Source of the DNA: CAWJFJ01 sp963800065
GTDB lineage: Bacteria > Actinomycetota > Acidimicrobiia > Acidimicrobiales > UBA8190
Direction of reading: 5' to 3'
DNA length: 64,000 nucleotides
Assembly: GCA_963800065.1 (NCBI GenBank)
Contig: CAWCZO010000001.1
Coordinates: 10,525-74,524 of the forward strand
The translations under genes and the position numbers were made by a program. This document shows, piece after piece, positions 8,485 to 16,555 of this stretch; position 1 is the stretch's first letter, and each line of letters opens with the position of its first letter. Below the pieces are notes generated by a model, which did not search any database, was not told where the DNA came from, and worked only from the letters and a program-made list of their open reading frames with translations.

Positions 8485-9309
8485 TCAGAAGATCTTCGGG
8501 TCGTGGAAGGCGCCGCTCGACACCAGCCGCACATAGAGGTCGGCCACGGCCACGAAGGTGAGGCTGGCCCAGGCCAGCTGCATGTGCCTGGCGTTCAGGG
8601 GGGTCAAGATGCTCCAGATCTTGTGCCGCACGGGGTGCTTGGAGAACTGGTTGACGTTGCCCCCGCACATGTGGCGACAGGCGTGGCACGACGCCGTGTA
8701 CAGCCACAGCAGGGTGGCGTTGACCACCAGGACCACGGTGCCCAGGCTGACGCCGATACCCCCGTCGCCGGGTAGTCGGAAGGCCATGATGGCGTCGATG
8801 GTGAGGATGGTGTTGAAGATGAGGGCGATGAAGAAGAAGTAACGGTGGATGTTCTGCAGGATGAGGGGGAAGCGCGACTCGCCCGAGTAGCTCCCGTGGC
8901 CGTCGGCCACCCCGCACGCCGGTGGCGACTGCCAGAAGCTCCGGTAGTAGGCCTTGCGGTAGTAGTAGCAGGTGAGCCGGAACCCCAGTGGTCCTCCGAG
9001 GACCAGGATGCCGGGGGAGATGGCCCACCAGGTGATGAACAGCGCCCCCCGGGCGCCGTGGACGCAGCTGGCGGTGAGGCACGGCGAATAGAAAGGCGAG
9101 ATGAGGTCACGGTGGGCCGAGGCGCCCACGTAGTAATGGGCGTTCTGGAAGACCGCCCACGTCGAATAGACCACGAAGGCGGTGAGGAAGCCCACCGTCA
9201 CCAGGGGGTTCGCCCACCACCGGTCCCGGCGCAGGGTGCGGGTATCGGGCCCGCCCCTCACCCCGCCCAGCAACACCGGTACCGGTCTCAGGTCCTCGAC
9301 GGTGCTCAC
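8485..9309 (-). CDS. sdhC: Succinate dehydrogenase membrane anchor (cytochrome b-like, single-subunit type)
   Basis: A 274-residue membrane protein with about five hydrophobic helices: near the N-terminus (PLVTVGFLTAFVVYSTWAVF), around FITWWAISPGILVLGG, around YFFFIALIFNTILTIDAIMA, around LGTVVLVVNATLLWLY, and near the C-terminus. Scattered histidines (CHACRHMCGG, NIHRYFFF, NARHMQ) could bind haem. No separate SdhD is present, as in Sdh1-type complexes. GTG 9309 is chosen because GAAGAGG lies just upstream; an ATG nine codons earlier is possible. First gene of the sdhCAB operon, divergent from the AAA ATPase gene across a 234-base gap. Confidence 0.82.
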   Translation of the reverse strand: MSTVEDLRPVPVLLGGVRGGPDTRTLRRDRWWANPLVTVGFLTAFVVYSTWAVFQNAHYYVGASAHRDLISPFYSPCLTASCVHGARGALFITWWAISPGILVLGGPLGFRLTCYYYRKAYYRSFWQSPPACGVADGHGSYSGESRFPLILQNIHRYFFFIALIFNTILTIDAIMAFRLPGDGGIGVSLGTVVLVVNATLLWLYTASCHACRHMCGGNVNQFSKHPVRHKIWSILTPLNARHMQLAWASLTFVAVADLYVRLVSSGAFHDPKIF

Positions 9310-9543
9310 GCCTCTTCGTCCCCTTCTCTCGACCATCCCGCCGCGACGGGGCCACGGTCTCACCGTGGAGCGCCGGCTCCGTCCGTGCCGCCGGAACGTC
9401 GTGGCCGTCAGCTCCGGCGCCGGGCGCCGACGGCTCATCATCATTCCACCTGGGGCCGAGTGGGGCGAAACCTCCCCCCTGGTCCCTCCCGGAGGTCCCT
9501 CCCGCCTGTCGGCTCCGAACGCCGGCGGCCTAGGCTCGCCGGC
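9310..9543. other. Divergent intergenic region between sdhC and the AAA ATPase gene
   Basis: This 234-base GC-rich gap must hold promoters for the sdh operon and the AAA/VWA pair. The rightward TAGGCT hexamer is visible at 9531-9536. A short inverted repeat CACGGT-CTC-ACCGTG lies near 9353-9367. No leftward promoter could be assigned with confidence and no open frame looks coding. Confidence 0.4.
9531..9536 (+). promoter_or_regulatory. Putative -10 hexamer TAGGCT for the AAA ATPase gene
   Basis: TAGGCT followed by 7 bases and ATG 9544, with no Shine-Dalgarno sequence. Suggests a leaderless start. Confidence 0.55.
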
Positions 9544-10980
9544 ATGAGTGCCTCCTTTCCGCCCGTCCCACCCTCCGACCTGCCGGCGACGCTCGGGGAC
9601 CTGCGAGCGTCGGGACGGGAGTCCGTGCCCGTCCACGAGGAGATCCGGCGGAACACCGCGGCACGGATCGCCGCCGGCCAACCGCTGGTGGAGCGGGTCC
9701 TCGGGTTCGAGGACACCGTGCTCCCGCAACTCGAGAACGCCCTCCTGGCCGGGCACGACATCATCCTCCTGGGGGAGCGGGGACAGGCCAAGACCAGGAT
9801 CGTCCGCGCCCTGACCTCGTTGCTCGACGAGTGGGTGCCCGAGGTGGCCGGATCCGAGATCCGCGACGATCCATACAATCCGGTCTCGCGTCCCGCACGC
9901 GACCTGGTGGCCAGCGAGGGCGACGCCACCCCCATCCACTGGGTGCACCGTGACGTCCGCTTCTCCGAGAAGCTGGCCACCCCCGACACCTCCATCGCCG
10001 ACCTCATCGGAGAGGTCGACCCCATCAAGGTGGCCGAGGGCCGCTACCTCTCCGACGAGTTGACCCTGCACTACGGGTTGGTCCCCCGTTCCAATCGCGG
10101 CATCTTCGCCGTCAACGAGCTTCCCGACCTGGCCGAGCGCATCCAGGTGGGCCTCCTCAACGTGCTCGAGGAACGCGACGTCCAGGTCCGGGGCTTCACC
10201 GTCCGGCTGCCCCTCGACATCGTCCTGGTGGCCACCGCCAACCCCGAGGACTACACCAACCGGGGACGGATCATCACCCCGCTGAAGGACCGCTTCGGAG
10301 CCCAGATCAGGACCCACTACCCCCCGGACACGGCCACCGAGCTCGACATCATCGCCCAGGAGGCCCGACCCGCCGTCGACGCGCCGGGCACCCCGCGCGT
10401 CGAGGTCCCGGCGTTCATGGCCGAGGTCGTGGCCGAGCTGTCCCAGCTGGCCCGCCAGAGCCCGCACGTCAACCAGCGCTCGGGCGTCTCGGTGCGCCTG
10501 AGCATCTCCAATTACGAGACCCTGTCGGCCAACGCCGTCCGACGGGCCCTGCGGCTGGGCGAAGCCCAGGCGGTCCCCCGGGTCAGCGATCTCGCTGCCC
10601 TCGTCGCCTCCACTCAGGGCAAGATCGAGATCGAGTCGCTGGAGGAGGGTCGCGAGGACCGCATCCTGAGCGGGCTGGTGTCGGCGGCCGTCCTCACCGT
10701 CTTCCGGCGCCGGTGTCCGACCGAGGAGCTCGGGCCGGTCGTCGGTGCCTTCGACGATGCCCGGGTGATCCACGCCGGTGACGACCTTCCGGTCACCGCG
10801 TACACGGCCGTCCTGGCCGAGGTCCCCGCCATCAAGGGCCCGGTGCTGTCGCTGGCCGGGAGCGAGACCCCCGGGGCGGTGGCCAGCGCCATCGAATTCA
10901 TCCTCGAGGGCCTCCATCTCACCAAGCGGCTCAACAAGGAGGCGGCCGGTACCAAGGCGACCTACCGGGGACGCGGATGA
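9544..10980 (+). CDS. AAA+ ATPase of the magnesium-chelatase/MoxR-like group (Rv0958-like)
   Basis: A 478-residue AAA+ ATPase. The Walker A loop is GERGQAKT (near residue 80). Walker B is FAVNELPDL, with Asn-Glu instead of Asp-Glu, followed by LLNVLEERDVQVRG and the sensor region TANPEDYTNRGRIITPLKDRFG. This set matches a family related to magnesium chelatase subunit I and MoxR that in mycobacteria is Rv0958, next to a VWA partner. Such pairs generally act as a remodelling ATPase with a metal-binding adaptor. No chlorophyll or cobalamin gene is nearby, so a true chelatase role is unlikely. The VWA gene starts 19 bases downstream in the same operon. Confidence 0.85.
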   Translation: MSASFPPVPPSDLPATLGDLRASGRESVPVHEEIRRNTAARIAAGQPLVERVLGFEDTVLPQLENALLAGHDIILLGERGQAKTRIVRALTSLLDEWVPEVAGSEIRDDPYNPVSRPARDLVASEGDATPIHWVHRDVRFSEKLATPDTSIADLIGEVDPIKVAEGRYLSDELTLHYGLVPRSNRGIFAVNELPDLAERIQVGLLNVLEERDVQVRGFTVRLPLDIVLVATANPEDYTNRGRIITPLKDRFGAQIRTHYPPDTATELDIIAQEARPAVDAPGTPRVEVPAFMAEVVAELSQLARQSPHVNQRSGVSVRLSISNYETLSANAVRRALRLGEAQAVPRVSDLAALVASTQGKIEIESLEEGREDRILSGLVSAAVLTVFRRRCPTEELGPVVGAFDDARVIHAGDDLPVTAYTAVLAEVPAIKGPVLSLAGSETPGAVASAIEFILEGLHLTKRLNKEAAGTKATYRGRG

Positions 10981-10999
10981 CGATGCGCCGGTCGTCGCC

Positions 11000-13033
11000 A
11001 TGACGAACCGCTGGTCGTACCGCCGATGGGACGGCTCCCAACGCGGCTTCGAAGACGAGATCGATTCGCTCTTCTCGGAGTTGTCCGACGACCTGCTCTA
11101 CCACGGCGATCCCGACGCCGCCCTACGCCGCCTGCTGAATTCGGGTTTTCGACGTCCTGACGGCGAACGCGTCCAGGGGCTACGGGAGATGATGGATCGC
11201 CTGCGCCAACGACGCCAGGAGGAGCTCGACCGGGGCGATCTGGGAGGCGCCTTCGAGGAGCTGGCCCGGGAGCTCGACCAGGTCGTGGCCGAGGAACGCG
11301 CCGGCCTGGAGGCGCTGGCCGACGATGCCCGCGCCTCCGGTGACGAACGCCGTCGGGAGGTCACCGACGAAGTGGTGGCGGAGCGCAATGTCCAGCTCGA
11401 GCTCCTCCCGCCCGACCTGGCCGGCCGGGTGCGGGGACTCCAGGAGTACGACTTCACGTCGTCACAGGCGCGCGAGCACTTCGAACAGCTCCTGGAGCGG
11501 CTCCGGGAGGAGGTGGCCAAGAGCTGGTTCGACCAGATGTCCGACGCGCTGACCAGTCCCGATCCCGAGCAGCTCGAGCGCGTCCGGCAGATGCTCGACG
11601 CGCTCAACCGGATGATCGAACAACGCGAGGCGGGGGAGCCGATCGATCCGACCTTCGAAGACTTCATGAGCCGCTTCGGCGACTTCTTCCCCGCCAACCC
11701 CCAGACCCTCGACGAGCTCCTCGAGCAGTTCGCCGCCCAGATGGCGGCCGTCCAGGCGGCGATGGACTCGTTGTCTCCGGAGCAGCGGGCCCAGCTCCAG
11801 GCGCTGGCCGACTCGTTGTTCGAGGACCTCGACCTCCGTTGGCAGGTCGACCGCCTGGCCCAGAATTTGCAGCAGGCGGTGCCGGGGGCCGGCTGGGGGA
11901 GGCGGTACCGCTTCTCGGGATCCGACCCCATGGGCCTGGCCGATGCGGCCGCCGCGGCGCGCCGTCTCGGTGAGATGGACCAGCTCGAGCAGTTCCTCCG
12001 CTCGGCGTCGTCGCCCGGAGCGCTGGCCGAGGTGGACCTCGACCAGGTGGCCAGGCATCTCGGCGACGACGCGGCGCGGTCTCTCGACAGCCTGGCCCGT
12101 CTGGCCAAGGAACTCGAGGAGGCGGGCCTCATCGAACAAAAAGAAGGTCGTTACGAGCTCACCGCCCTCGGGATACGCAAGATCGGGCAGAGCGCGCTCC
12201 GGGAATTGTTCTCGAAGCTGGCCAAGGACCGCTTGGGTGCCCACCCCAACGTCTTCGTGGGGACGGGCCACGAGCCCGAGGGTCAGACGAAGCCCTACGA
12301 GTTCGGTGACCCCTTCACCATCGACATCCAGAGGACGGTCCACAACGCTGTCCGGCGGGCCGGGACGGGCACGCCCGTGCGCCTTTCCCCCGAGGACTTC
12401 GAGATCTCCCGCACCGAGCACCTGACCCGGACCTCGACCGTCCTCATGGTCGACCTTTCCCTCTCGATGCCCATGCGCGACAACTTCCTGGCCGCCAAGA
12501 AGGTGGCCATCGCGCTGCACACGCTCATCTCGACCAGGTTCCCGCGTGACTTCCTCGGCCTCGTCGGCTTCTCTGAGGTGGCCCGGGAGATCAAACCCGA
12601 AGAGCTGCCCGAGGTGTCGTGGGACTTCGTCTACGGCACCAACATGCAGCACGGCCTCCTGCTCAGTCGGCGCATGCTGGCCCACCGACCGGGGACGAAG
12701 CAGATCATCATGATCACCGACGGAGAGCCCACCGCCCACCTCGTGCCCCAGGCCGGCGGGGACGGCTACGACGTGTCCTTCAACTACCCTCCCGTTCCCG
12801 AGACGGTGCGGGCGACGCTGTCGGAGGTCGTCCGCTGCACGCGCGCCGGCATCACCATCAACACGTTCATGATCGACGCCAACCGGTCCCTCCAGGGCTT
12901 CGTCGAACAGATGACCAAGCTCAACCGGGGGCGGGCCTTCTTCACCACCCCCGAGACCCTCGGTGACTACGTGCTCGTCGACTTCCTGGAGCACCGCCGG
13001 TCATCACGTTCCGCCACCCGCCGCGGCGCCTGA
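11000..13033 (+). CDS. VWA-domain partner protein of the AAA+ ATPase (Rv0959-like)
   Basis: A 677-residue protein. The first 450 residues are highly charged, Glu/Arg/Leu-rich helices likely to form long coiled segments. The C-terminal von Willebrand A domain has the MIDAS signature DLSLSM, a later Thr in YGTNMQHG, and DGEPTAH, so metal binding should be intact. The gene follows the AAA ATPase and has the size of Rv0959. The likely role is as adaptor and substrate recogniser for the ATPase, as in other AAA-VWA pairs; the substrate is unknown. ATG 11000 is the first good start in frame after the upstream stop. Confidence 0.83.
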   Translation: MTNRWSYRRWDGSQRGFEDEIDSLFSELSDDLLYHGDPDAALRRLLNSGFRRPDGERVQGLREMMDRLRQRRQEELDRGDLGGAFEELARELDQVVAEERAGLEALADDARASGDERRREVTDEVVAERNVQLELLPPDLAGRVRGLQEYDFTSSQAREHFEQLLERLREEVAKSWFDQMSDALTSPDPEQLERVRQMLDALNRMIEQREAGEPIDPTFEDFMSRFGDFFPANPQTLDELLEQFAAQMAAVQAAMDSLSPEQRAQLQALADSLFEDLDLRWQVDRLAQNLQQAVPGAGWGRRYRFSGSDPMGLADAAAAARRLGEMDQLEQFLRSASSPGALAEVDLDQVARHLGDDAARSLDSLARLAKELEEAGLIEQKEGRYELTALGIRKIGQSALRELFSKLAKDRLGAHPNVFVGTGHEPEGQTKPYEFGDPFTIDIQRTVHNAVRRAGTGTPVRLSPEDFEISRTEHLTRTSTVLMVDLSLSMPMRDNFLAAKKVAIALHTLISTRFPRDFLGLVGFSEVAREIKPEELPEVSWDFVYGTNMQHGLLLSRRMLAHRPGTKQIIMITDGEPTAHLVPQAGGDGYDVSFNYPPVPETVRATLSEVVRCTRAGITINTFMIDANRSLQGFVEQMTKLNRGRAFFTTPETLGDYVLVDFLEHRRSSRSATRRGA

Positions 13034-13224
13034 ACCGGCACCTCCGGTGGCGGCGGCCGTCCCGCCGGCCACTCGCCGGCCCGGACCGTCCTCCCGCCAT
13101 TCTCACGCAACGTGACATTCTCATTGGCCAATGCGAGATCCCTCTTGCACCCGCCGCGACGATGGTGAAAGATACACCGTTGTAACTACACCTATGCCAC
13201 TAGATGGCGAGGGGAGGCGTACCG
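13034..13224. promoter_or_regulatory. Upstream region of the first whiB gene with repeated and palindromic elements
   Basis: This 191-base gap contains a direct repeat of CATTCTCA (13098-13105 and 13116-13123, period 18) that runs into a perfect palindrome ATTGGCCAAT (13123-13132), flanked by further near-symmetric CTC/GAG bases. A TTGCAC at 13145-13150 with AAAGAT 17 bases later is a possible promoter. These elements look like regulator-binding sites for the downstream wbl gene. Confidence 0.4.
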
Positions 13225-13509
13225 GTGGACATCGTTTCACTGCTGTACGGCCGCCAGGATCGCGACTGGCAGACCAGAGCTAACTGCATGGGGGTCGATC
13301 CCGACCTCTTCTTCCCGGAGCGCGGTGCGTCCACCCGGGAGGCCAAAGAGGTCTGCCGGGGATGTGTCGTGCGCGAGGACTGTCTCGAGTACGCGCTGGC
13401 CAACGGGGAGAAGTTCGGGATCTGGGGCGGACTGTCGGAGCGCGAGCGCCGTCGACTGCGCCGGGCCCGGGCCATGAGCCGCCGCGTCTCGGAGACGGCG
13501 TCGGCCTGA
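13225..13509 (+). CDS. WhiB-family iron-sulfur transcription regulator
   Basis: A 94-residue Wbl protein. The four cluster cysteines are visible: ANCMG, then CRGC (CxxC) and DCLEYA; they would hold a redox- and NO-sensitive [4Fe-4S] cluster. The GIWGGLSERERRRLRR turn and basic tail form the usual sigma-binding and DNA-contact region. GTG 13225 is preferred over ATG 13204 because AGGGGAGG lies 7 bases before it. Wbl proteins are confined to actinobacteria and some of their phages, so this gene fixes the taxonomic setting. It resembles the WhiB2/WhmD branch by general pattern, but the subgroup is not certain. Confidence 0.93.
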   Translation: MDIVSLLYGRQDRDWQTRANCMGVDPDLFFPERGASTREAKEVCRGCVVREDCLEYALANGEKFGIWGGLSERERRRLRRARAMSRRVSETASA

Positions 13510-13540
13510 TCCACCGGTCCCTCCGTCGCACCCGGTCCCG

Positions 13541-14416
13541 TCATCGGGCGGCGGACCTCTCGAGTCGGGCTTCGAGGGTCCGCTCGGGATCGAGATCGAC
13601 CTGCCCCCACCGGCCTCTGGGCGTCGCTTCGACCACAGCGGCCGGTGCCAGCCCGACCAGCTCGGCCCGGATGATCGAGCTACCGGCGTCACGCGCCAGG
13701 CGATCGACCTCGTCGTAGATCCGGGCTGGTCCCACCGAGAGGGGATCGATCAGGTTGCACGACACCTGGGTCACGGTGCCGGTGCGGAAGCCGAGGGCCC
13801 GGACGGCCGGGCCGCGGACGGCCACGGCGATAGAGGTGGCCACGTCGAGATCGCCGGTCGACAACCACAGGTTGTAGGCGACCAGAGCGAAGCGGGCCCC
13901 GACGGCGCAGGCCCCGGCGCTCGGATGGGCGACGGCGGGGCCGGTGTCCGGATCGAGTCCGGAAAACGCCTTCTGGCGTACGGTCGGAAGCGTTCGCTCG
14001 GGACCGTAGAGGAAGCAGGGAAGGGCCAGGGCGTGACCGGCCCATGCGGCGAACATGTCGCGGGCGGCGACGGCGCCGGTCAGATCACCGTCGCCGATAA
14101 CCGGCCTCCCGTCGGCGTCGAGTGGGGTGAAGGGGACGACGTCGAGGGCGCCGAGACGGGGATGCACGCCGCCGTGATGACGAAGGTCGACCAGCTCCAC
14201 CGTCTTTCGGGCCACGGCACGCACGTCCTCCTCCAGACGTTCGCCGGCCATCGTGAGCACGGTCCGGTGGTGGTCCGGGTCGTGGTGGATGTCCAGGACG
14301 GTGGGTCCACCGGCCGCGGCGATGGCGGCGATGACCTTTCCGTCGCGACCCTCGCTGACGTTGACGACACAGGCCAGCGCGCCGCGCCCTTCGGGGCACC
14401 CCGGGACGGGTGCCAC
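13541..14416 (-). CDS. Formiminotransferase N-domain protein (glutamate formimidoyltransferase-like)
   Basis: About 291 residues. CVVNVSEGRD at the N-terminus and LRHHGGVHPRLGALDVVPF are signatures of the FTCD formiminotransferase domain, which moves the formimino group of formiminoglutamate to tetrahydrofolate; HPRxGAxDV contains the catalytic region. GTG 14416 is chosen since it lies 4 bases after the whiB stop; a longer frame to 14482 would overlap whiB by 62 bases. No cyclodeaminase domain and no histidine-degradation genes are nearby. The substrate is therefore open, but a folate one-carbon role fits the folate genes in this window. Confidence 0.8.
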   Translation of the reverse strand: MAPVPGCPEGRGALACVVNVSEGRDGKVIAAIAAAGGPTVLDIHHDPDHHRTVLTMAGERLEEDVRAVARKTVELVDLRHHGGVHPRLGALDVVPFTPLDADGRPVIGDGDLTGAVAARDMFAAWAGHALALPCFLYGPERTLPTVRQKAFSGLDPDTGPAVAHPSAGACAVGARFALVAYNLWLSTGDLDVATSIAVAVRGPAVRALGFRTGTVTQVSCNLIDPLSVGPARIYDEVDRLARDAGSSIIRAELVGLAPAAVVEATPRGRWGQVDLDPERTLEARLERSAAR

Positions 14417-14420
14417 CGGA

Positions 14421-14669
14421 TCAGCTGTGGCCGGAGGCCAATCTGGCGAGCCGATGGGCGCGGAGGATACGTCGGCGTTCACGCTCCGACGTTCCGCCCC
14501 ATACCCCGTGGTCCACGCGGTTGGTCAGGGCGTACTCGAGGCACGGGGCCTTCTCGGGGCATTCGTCGCAGACGCGGCGGGCGATCTGTACCCCGATCCC
14601 GTCGTTCGGGAAGAAGACCGACGGGTCCATCTCCCGGCATTTGCCTCGAGCCATCCAGTCGGTGTCCAT
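14421..14669 (-). CDS. WhiB-family iron-sulfur transcription regulator (second copy)
   Basis: An 82-residue Wbl protein with cysteines in GKCRE, CDEC (CxxC) and PCLEYA, then GVWGGTSERERRRILR. All four cluster ligands are present. ATG 14669 has GGAGGCG just upstream, and TAGTCT near 14693-14698 on this strand is a plausible -10. The formiminotransferase gene follows 4 bases after the stop, so the two are likely co-transcribed. With the Wbl gene at 13,225 it brackets the formiminotransferase gene, each reading towards it. Confidence 0.92.
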   Translation of the reverse strand: MDTDWMARGKCREMDPSVFFPNDGIGVQIARRVCDECPEKAPCLEYALTNRVDHGVWGGTSERERRRILRAHRLARLASGHS

Positions 14670-14814
14670 CGCGCCTCCGATACCGTCGCCAGACTACCAG
14701 CGCCTTCTGGGGACCATGCCCTTCTGACTACGGTTCCCGGGGGCGTTTCCGTCATTGCGCCCTGGCCTCGTCCACCCGGCGCCGCACCCCCACGGGGCCA
14801 CGATCCGCCGTTGG

Positions 14815-14820
14815 TAGGCT
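14815..14820 (+). promoter_or_regulatory. Putative -10 hexamer TAGGCT, with an 83-base leader
   Basis: TAGGCT identical to the leaderless set, but the next start codon is GTG 14910 with its own AGGAGGAG. The promoter would give a leadered message here. Confidence 0.35.
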
Positions 14821-14909
14821 GTCGTCCCTGTCGTAGCGGCCGGGCGATGACGCCACGACCCCGCCGTGGCCACGACTCGTCGAGGCGATACCAGGAGGAG
14901 GGACTCACC

Positions 14910-15209
14910 GTGCCCGAGGAATTCGAGGAGACCGAGGAGGAACCCCAGCCGCCCCAGGGTCACATCCGGGTGGTCTACCTGGGACCCGTCGCTCCTCACT
15001 GGGAGGTCCAGTCCAACTACGGCGATCCCGCTGTCATCGACCCTTTCCGTGACCGGACGATCGCCCGGCTCACCCTCCTTCCCCCTCACGACCCCCAGTT
15101 CCGCCGCAACCGTGAGCGCGTCGTCCGCGACGCCGAGCGCGAGCATCTGGAGCTCGAGTGGGATCTGGGGATCCCCGAGGAAGAGGACGTCGTCGCTAGC
15201 CCAGGCTGA
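14910..15209 (+). CDS. Small acidic protein of unknown function
   Basis: A 99-residue protein beginning with a run of Glu and Pro, then a compact region containing VVYLGPVAPHWEV and two DP-rich turns, ending in an acidic helix. No cysteine, signal peptide or membrane segment is present. GTG 14910 is preceded at good distance by AGGAGGAG (14893-14900), which is strong support. The stop overlaps the convergent DUF2342-like gene by 14 bases. I do not recognise the family; the even composition argues for a real soluble protein. Confidence 0.6.
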   Translation: MPEEFEETEEEPQPPQGHIRVVYLGPVAPHWEVQSNYGDPAVIDPFRDRTIARLTLLPPHDPQFRRNRERVVRDAEREHLELEWDLGIPEEEDVVASPG

Positions 15210-16539
15210 TCCGTTCGAGCCACAGGCCGGGCGCGTCGACCTCGGCCGGTGTGGGCAGGCTCTCGGGAGAAGACCACAGTCGGGAGAGACCCTCCTCCCC
15301 GGCCCGGTCGAGGACACCTCGGACGAACTGGGTGCCCCGGTCGACCTGGGCCGGACCGAGATCGAGGCCGAGGAGCATCTCGGCGGTGCGGTCCGCCGTC
15401 TCCCGGTCCACCTGGCGCCGTCGCCAGGCCTCGGCCAGCGCCGTCCGCCCCCCCAGAAGCCGCTCCCCGGCCCGGTCCAGGACGTGCTCGACATAGCCGA
15501 GCAGAGCGGCGGTGAGCGCCGTCAACTCCTCCGAGGCACGCCTCCGCCCCGGGGGGACGTCGGCGCCGAGGAAGGCTTCGGGGTCGCCGAACAGCCGCTG
15601 CAGGGAGTCGGGGTCCGACGGGTCCAGACCCTGAAGGCGGTCGGCCAGGGCATCGGTGTCACCGGCCATGCCCCGCACGACCTCCGTCAACAGCTGGCGG
15701 AGCCGGCCGGCCACGTGGGGACGGGTGAGCACGGCGTTGATCGTCATATCGCGTAGACAGACCCAGAGCCGGACCTCGTCGCCGGGCAGGCTCCAGTCGC
15801 GGGCGAACGCCTCGACATTGGCGGGGATCACCAGCAGCGAGGTCGAGGACGGTCGGGGGACCGGGATCTCGTACTGACCGAAGGTGCCGCGGGCGAGGCG
15901 CCCCACGGCCGAGCCCAGCTGCAGGCTCGTCAGGATCGGACCCATCGTCGCCATCCACCTCGACACGAGGTCCCCCGGACCGGACTCCCGCCCGGCGGCG
16001 TCCTCACCGAGGTCCTCGGGGCCGAGGTCCACCAGCCCGAGACCCGTCGGTCCGGGCTCCGCCGGGGCGCCGGACGGTCCGGTGTCCGACGGCCGGCCGG
16101 CGGCCGCGGTGGGGCCGGTGCCCGTGGCGGCGTCGCCCGGGCTCTCGTCGAAGAGAAATCGCCAGTCCTCGACGGTGCGCCACGCCCACGCCCCGGGGCC
16201 GACGGTGATGACCTCGACCGGCGCTCCCGTCGGGGTCACCGACAGACCGGTGAGCTCGGAGATGTGCAGCTCGGCCACACGGGCCAGCTCCTCGAACCGG
16301 ATCCGCTCGGAGGGATCCACGTTGCCCTCGGGCCGGCCGTCGGTCGCCGCCCCCTGGGCCAGGGTGCGGGCGAGCTCGATACGCCCTCCGCCGGGGGCGG
16401 CACCCCCCATCAGCTGGAGGAGGTCGCCCAGGAGCTGTTCGAGCGAATTGCCACCCCCACCGGGGCCGGGAATGTCCACCTCTGGCATCGTAGGCGGCGC
16501 CGGTGGCGGTTCCGGCACGTCCCCTGGGCGCGCCGACAC
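15196..16539 (-). CDS. DUF2342/zincin-type-2-like protein with destroyed metal site
   Basis: A 447-residue protein resembling the actinobacterial zinc metalloprotease family DUF2342 (Rv3195-type). Matches include an N-terminal helix block, a Pro/Gly-rich linker (residues 135-190), FGQYEIPVP, LLVIPANVEAFARDW, EVRLWVCL and the C-terminal pattern GTQFVRGVLDRAGEEGLSRLW. In active members RLWVCL is followed by HEVTH. Here it is RDMTI (residues 263-267), and the downstream EGHA zinc-ligand segment reads LGYV. All expected metal ligands are therefore missing. It is probably a scaffold or regulator. It lies 16 bases downstream of the HtrA-like gene, in operon. Confidence 0.68.
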   Translation of the reverse strand: MSARPGDVPEPPPAPPTMPEVDIPGPGGGGNSLEQLLGDLLQLMGGAAPGGGRIELARTLAQGAATDGRPEGNVDPSERIRFEELARVAELHISELTGLSVTPTGAPVEVITVGPGAWAWRTVEDWRFLFDESPGDAATGTGPTAAAGRPSDTGPSGAPAEPGPTGLGLVDLGPEDLGEDAAGRESGPGDLVSRWMATMGPILTSLQLGSAVGRLARGTFGQYEIPVPRPSSTSLLVIPANVEAFARDWSLPGDEVRLWVCLRDMTINAVLTRPHVAGRLRQLLTEVVRGMAGDTDALADRLQGLDPSDPDSLQRLFGDPEAFLGADVPPGRRRASEELTALTAALLGYVEHVLDRAGERLLGGRTALAEAWRRRQVDRETADRTAEMLLGLDLGPAQVDRGTQFVRGVLDRAGEEGLSRLWSSPESLPTPAEVDAPGLWLERISLG

Positions 16540-16555
16540 GACCCCGCCGTCAGGC

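Noticed and set aside
8485..8845. Separate sdhD gene
   Set aside because: No second membrane-anchor frame exists in the operon. The single 274-residue anchor is enough for the Sdh1-type complex.
9310..11001. Upstream extension of the sdhC frame across the AAA ATPase gene
   Set aside because: The extension is antisense to a well-conserved ATPase. GTG 9309 with a ribosome-binding site gives the normal sdhC size.
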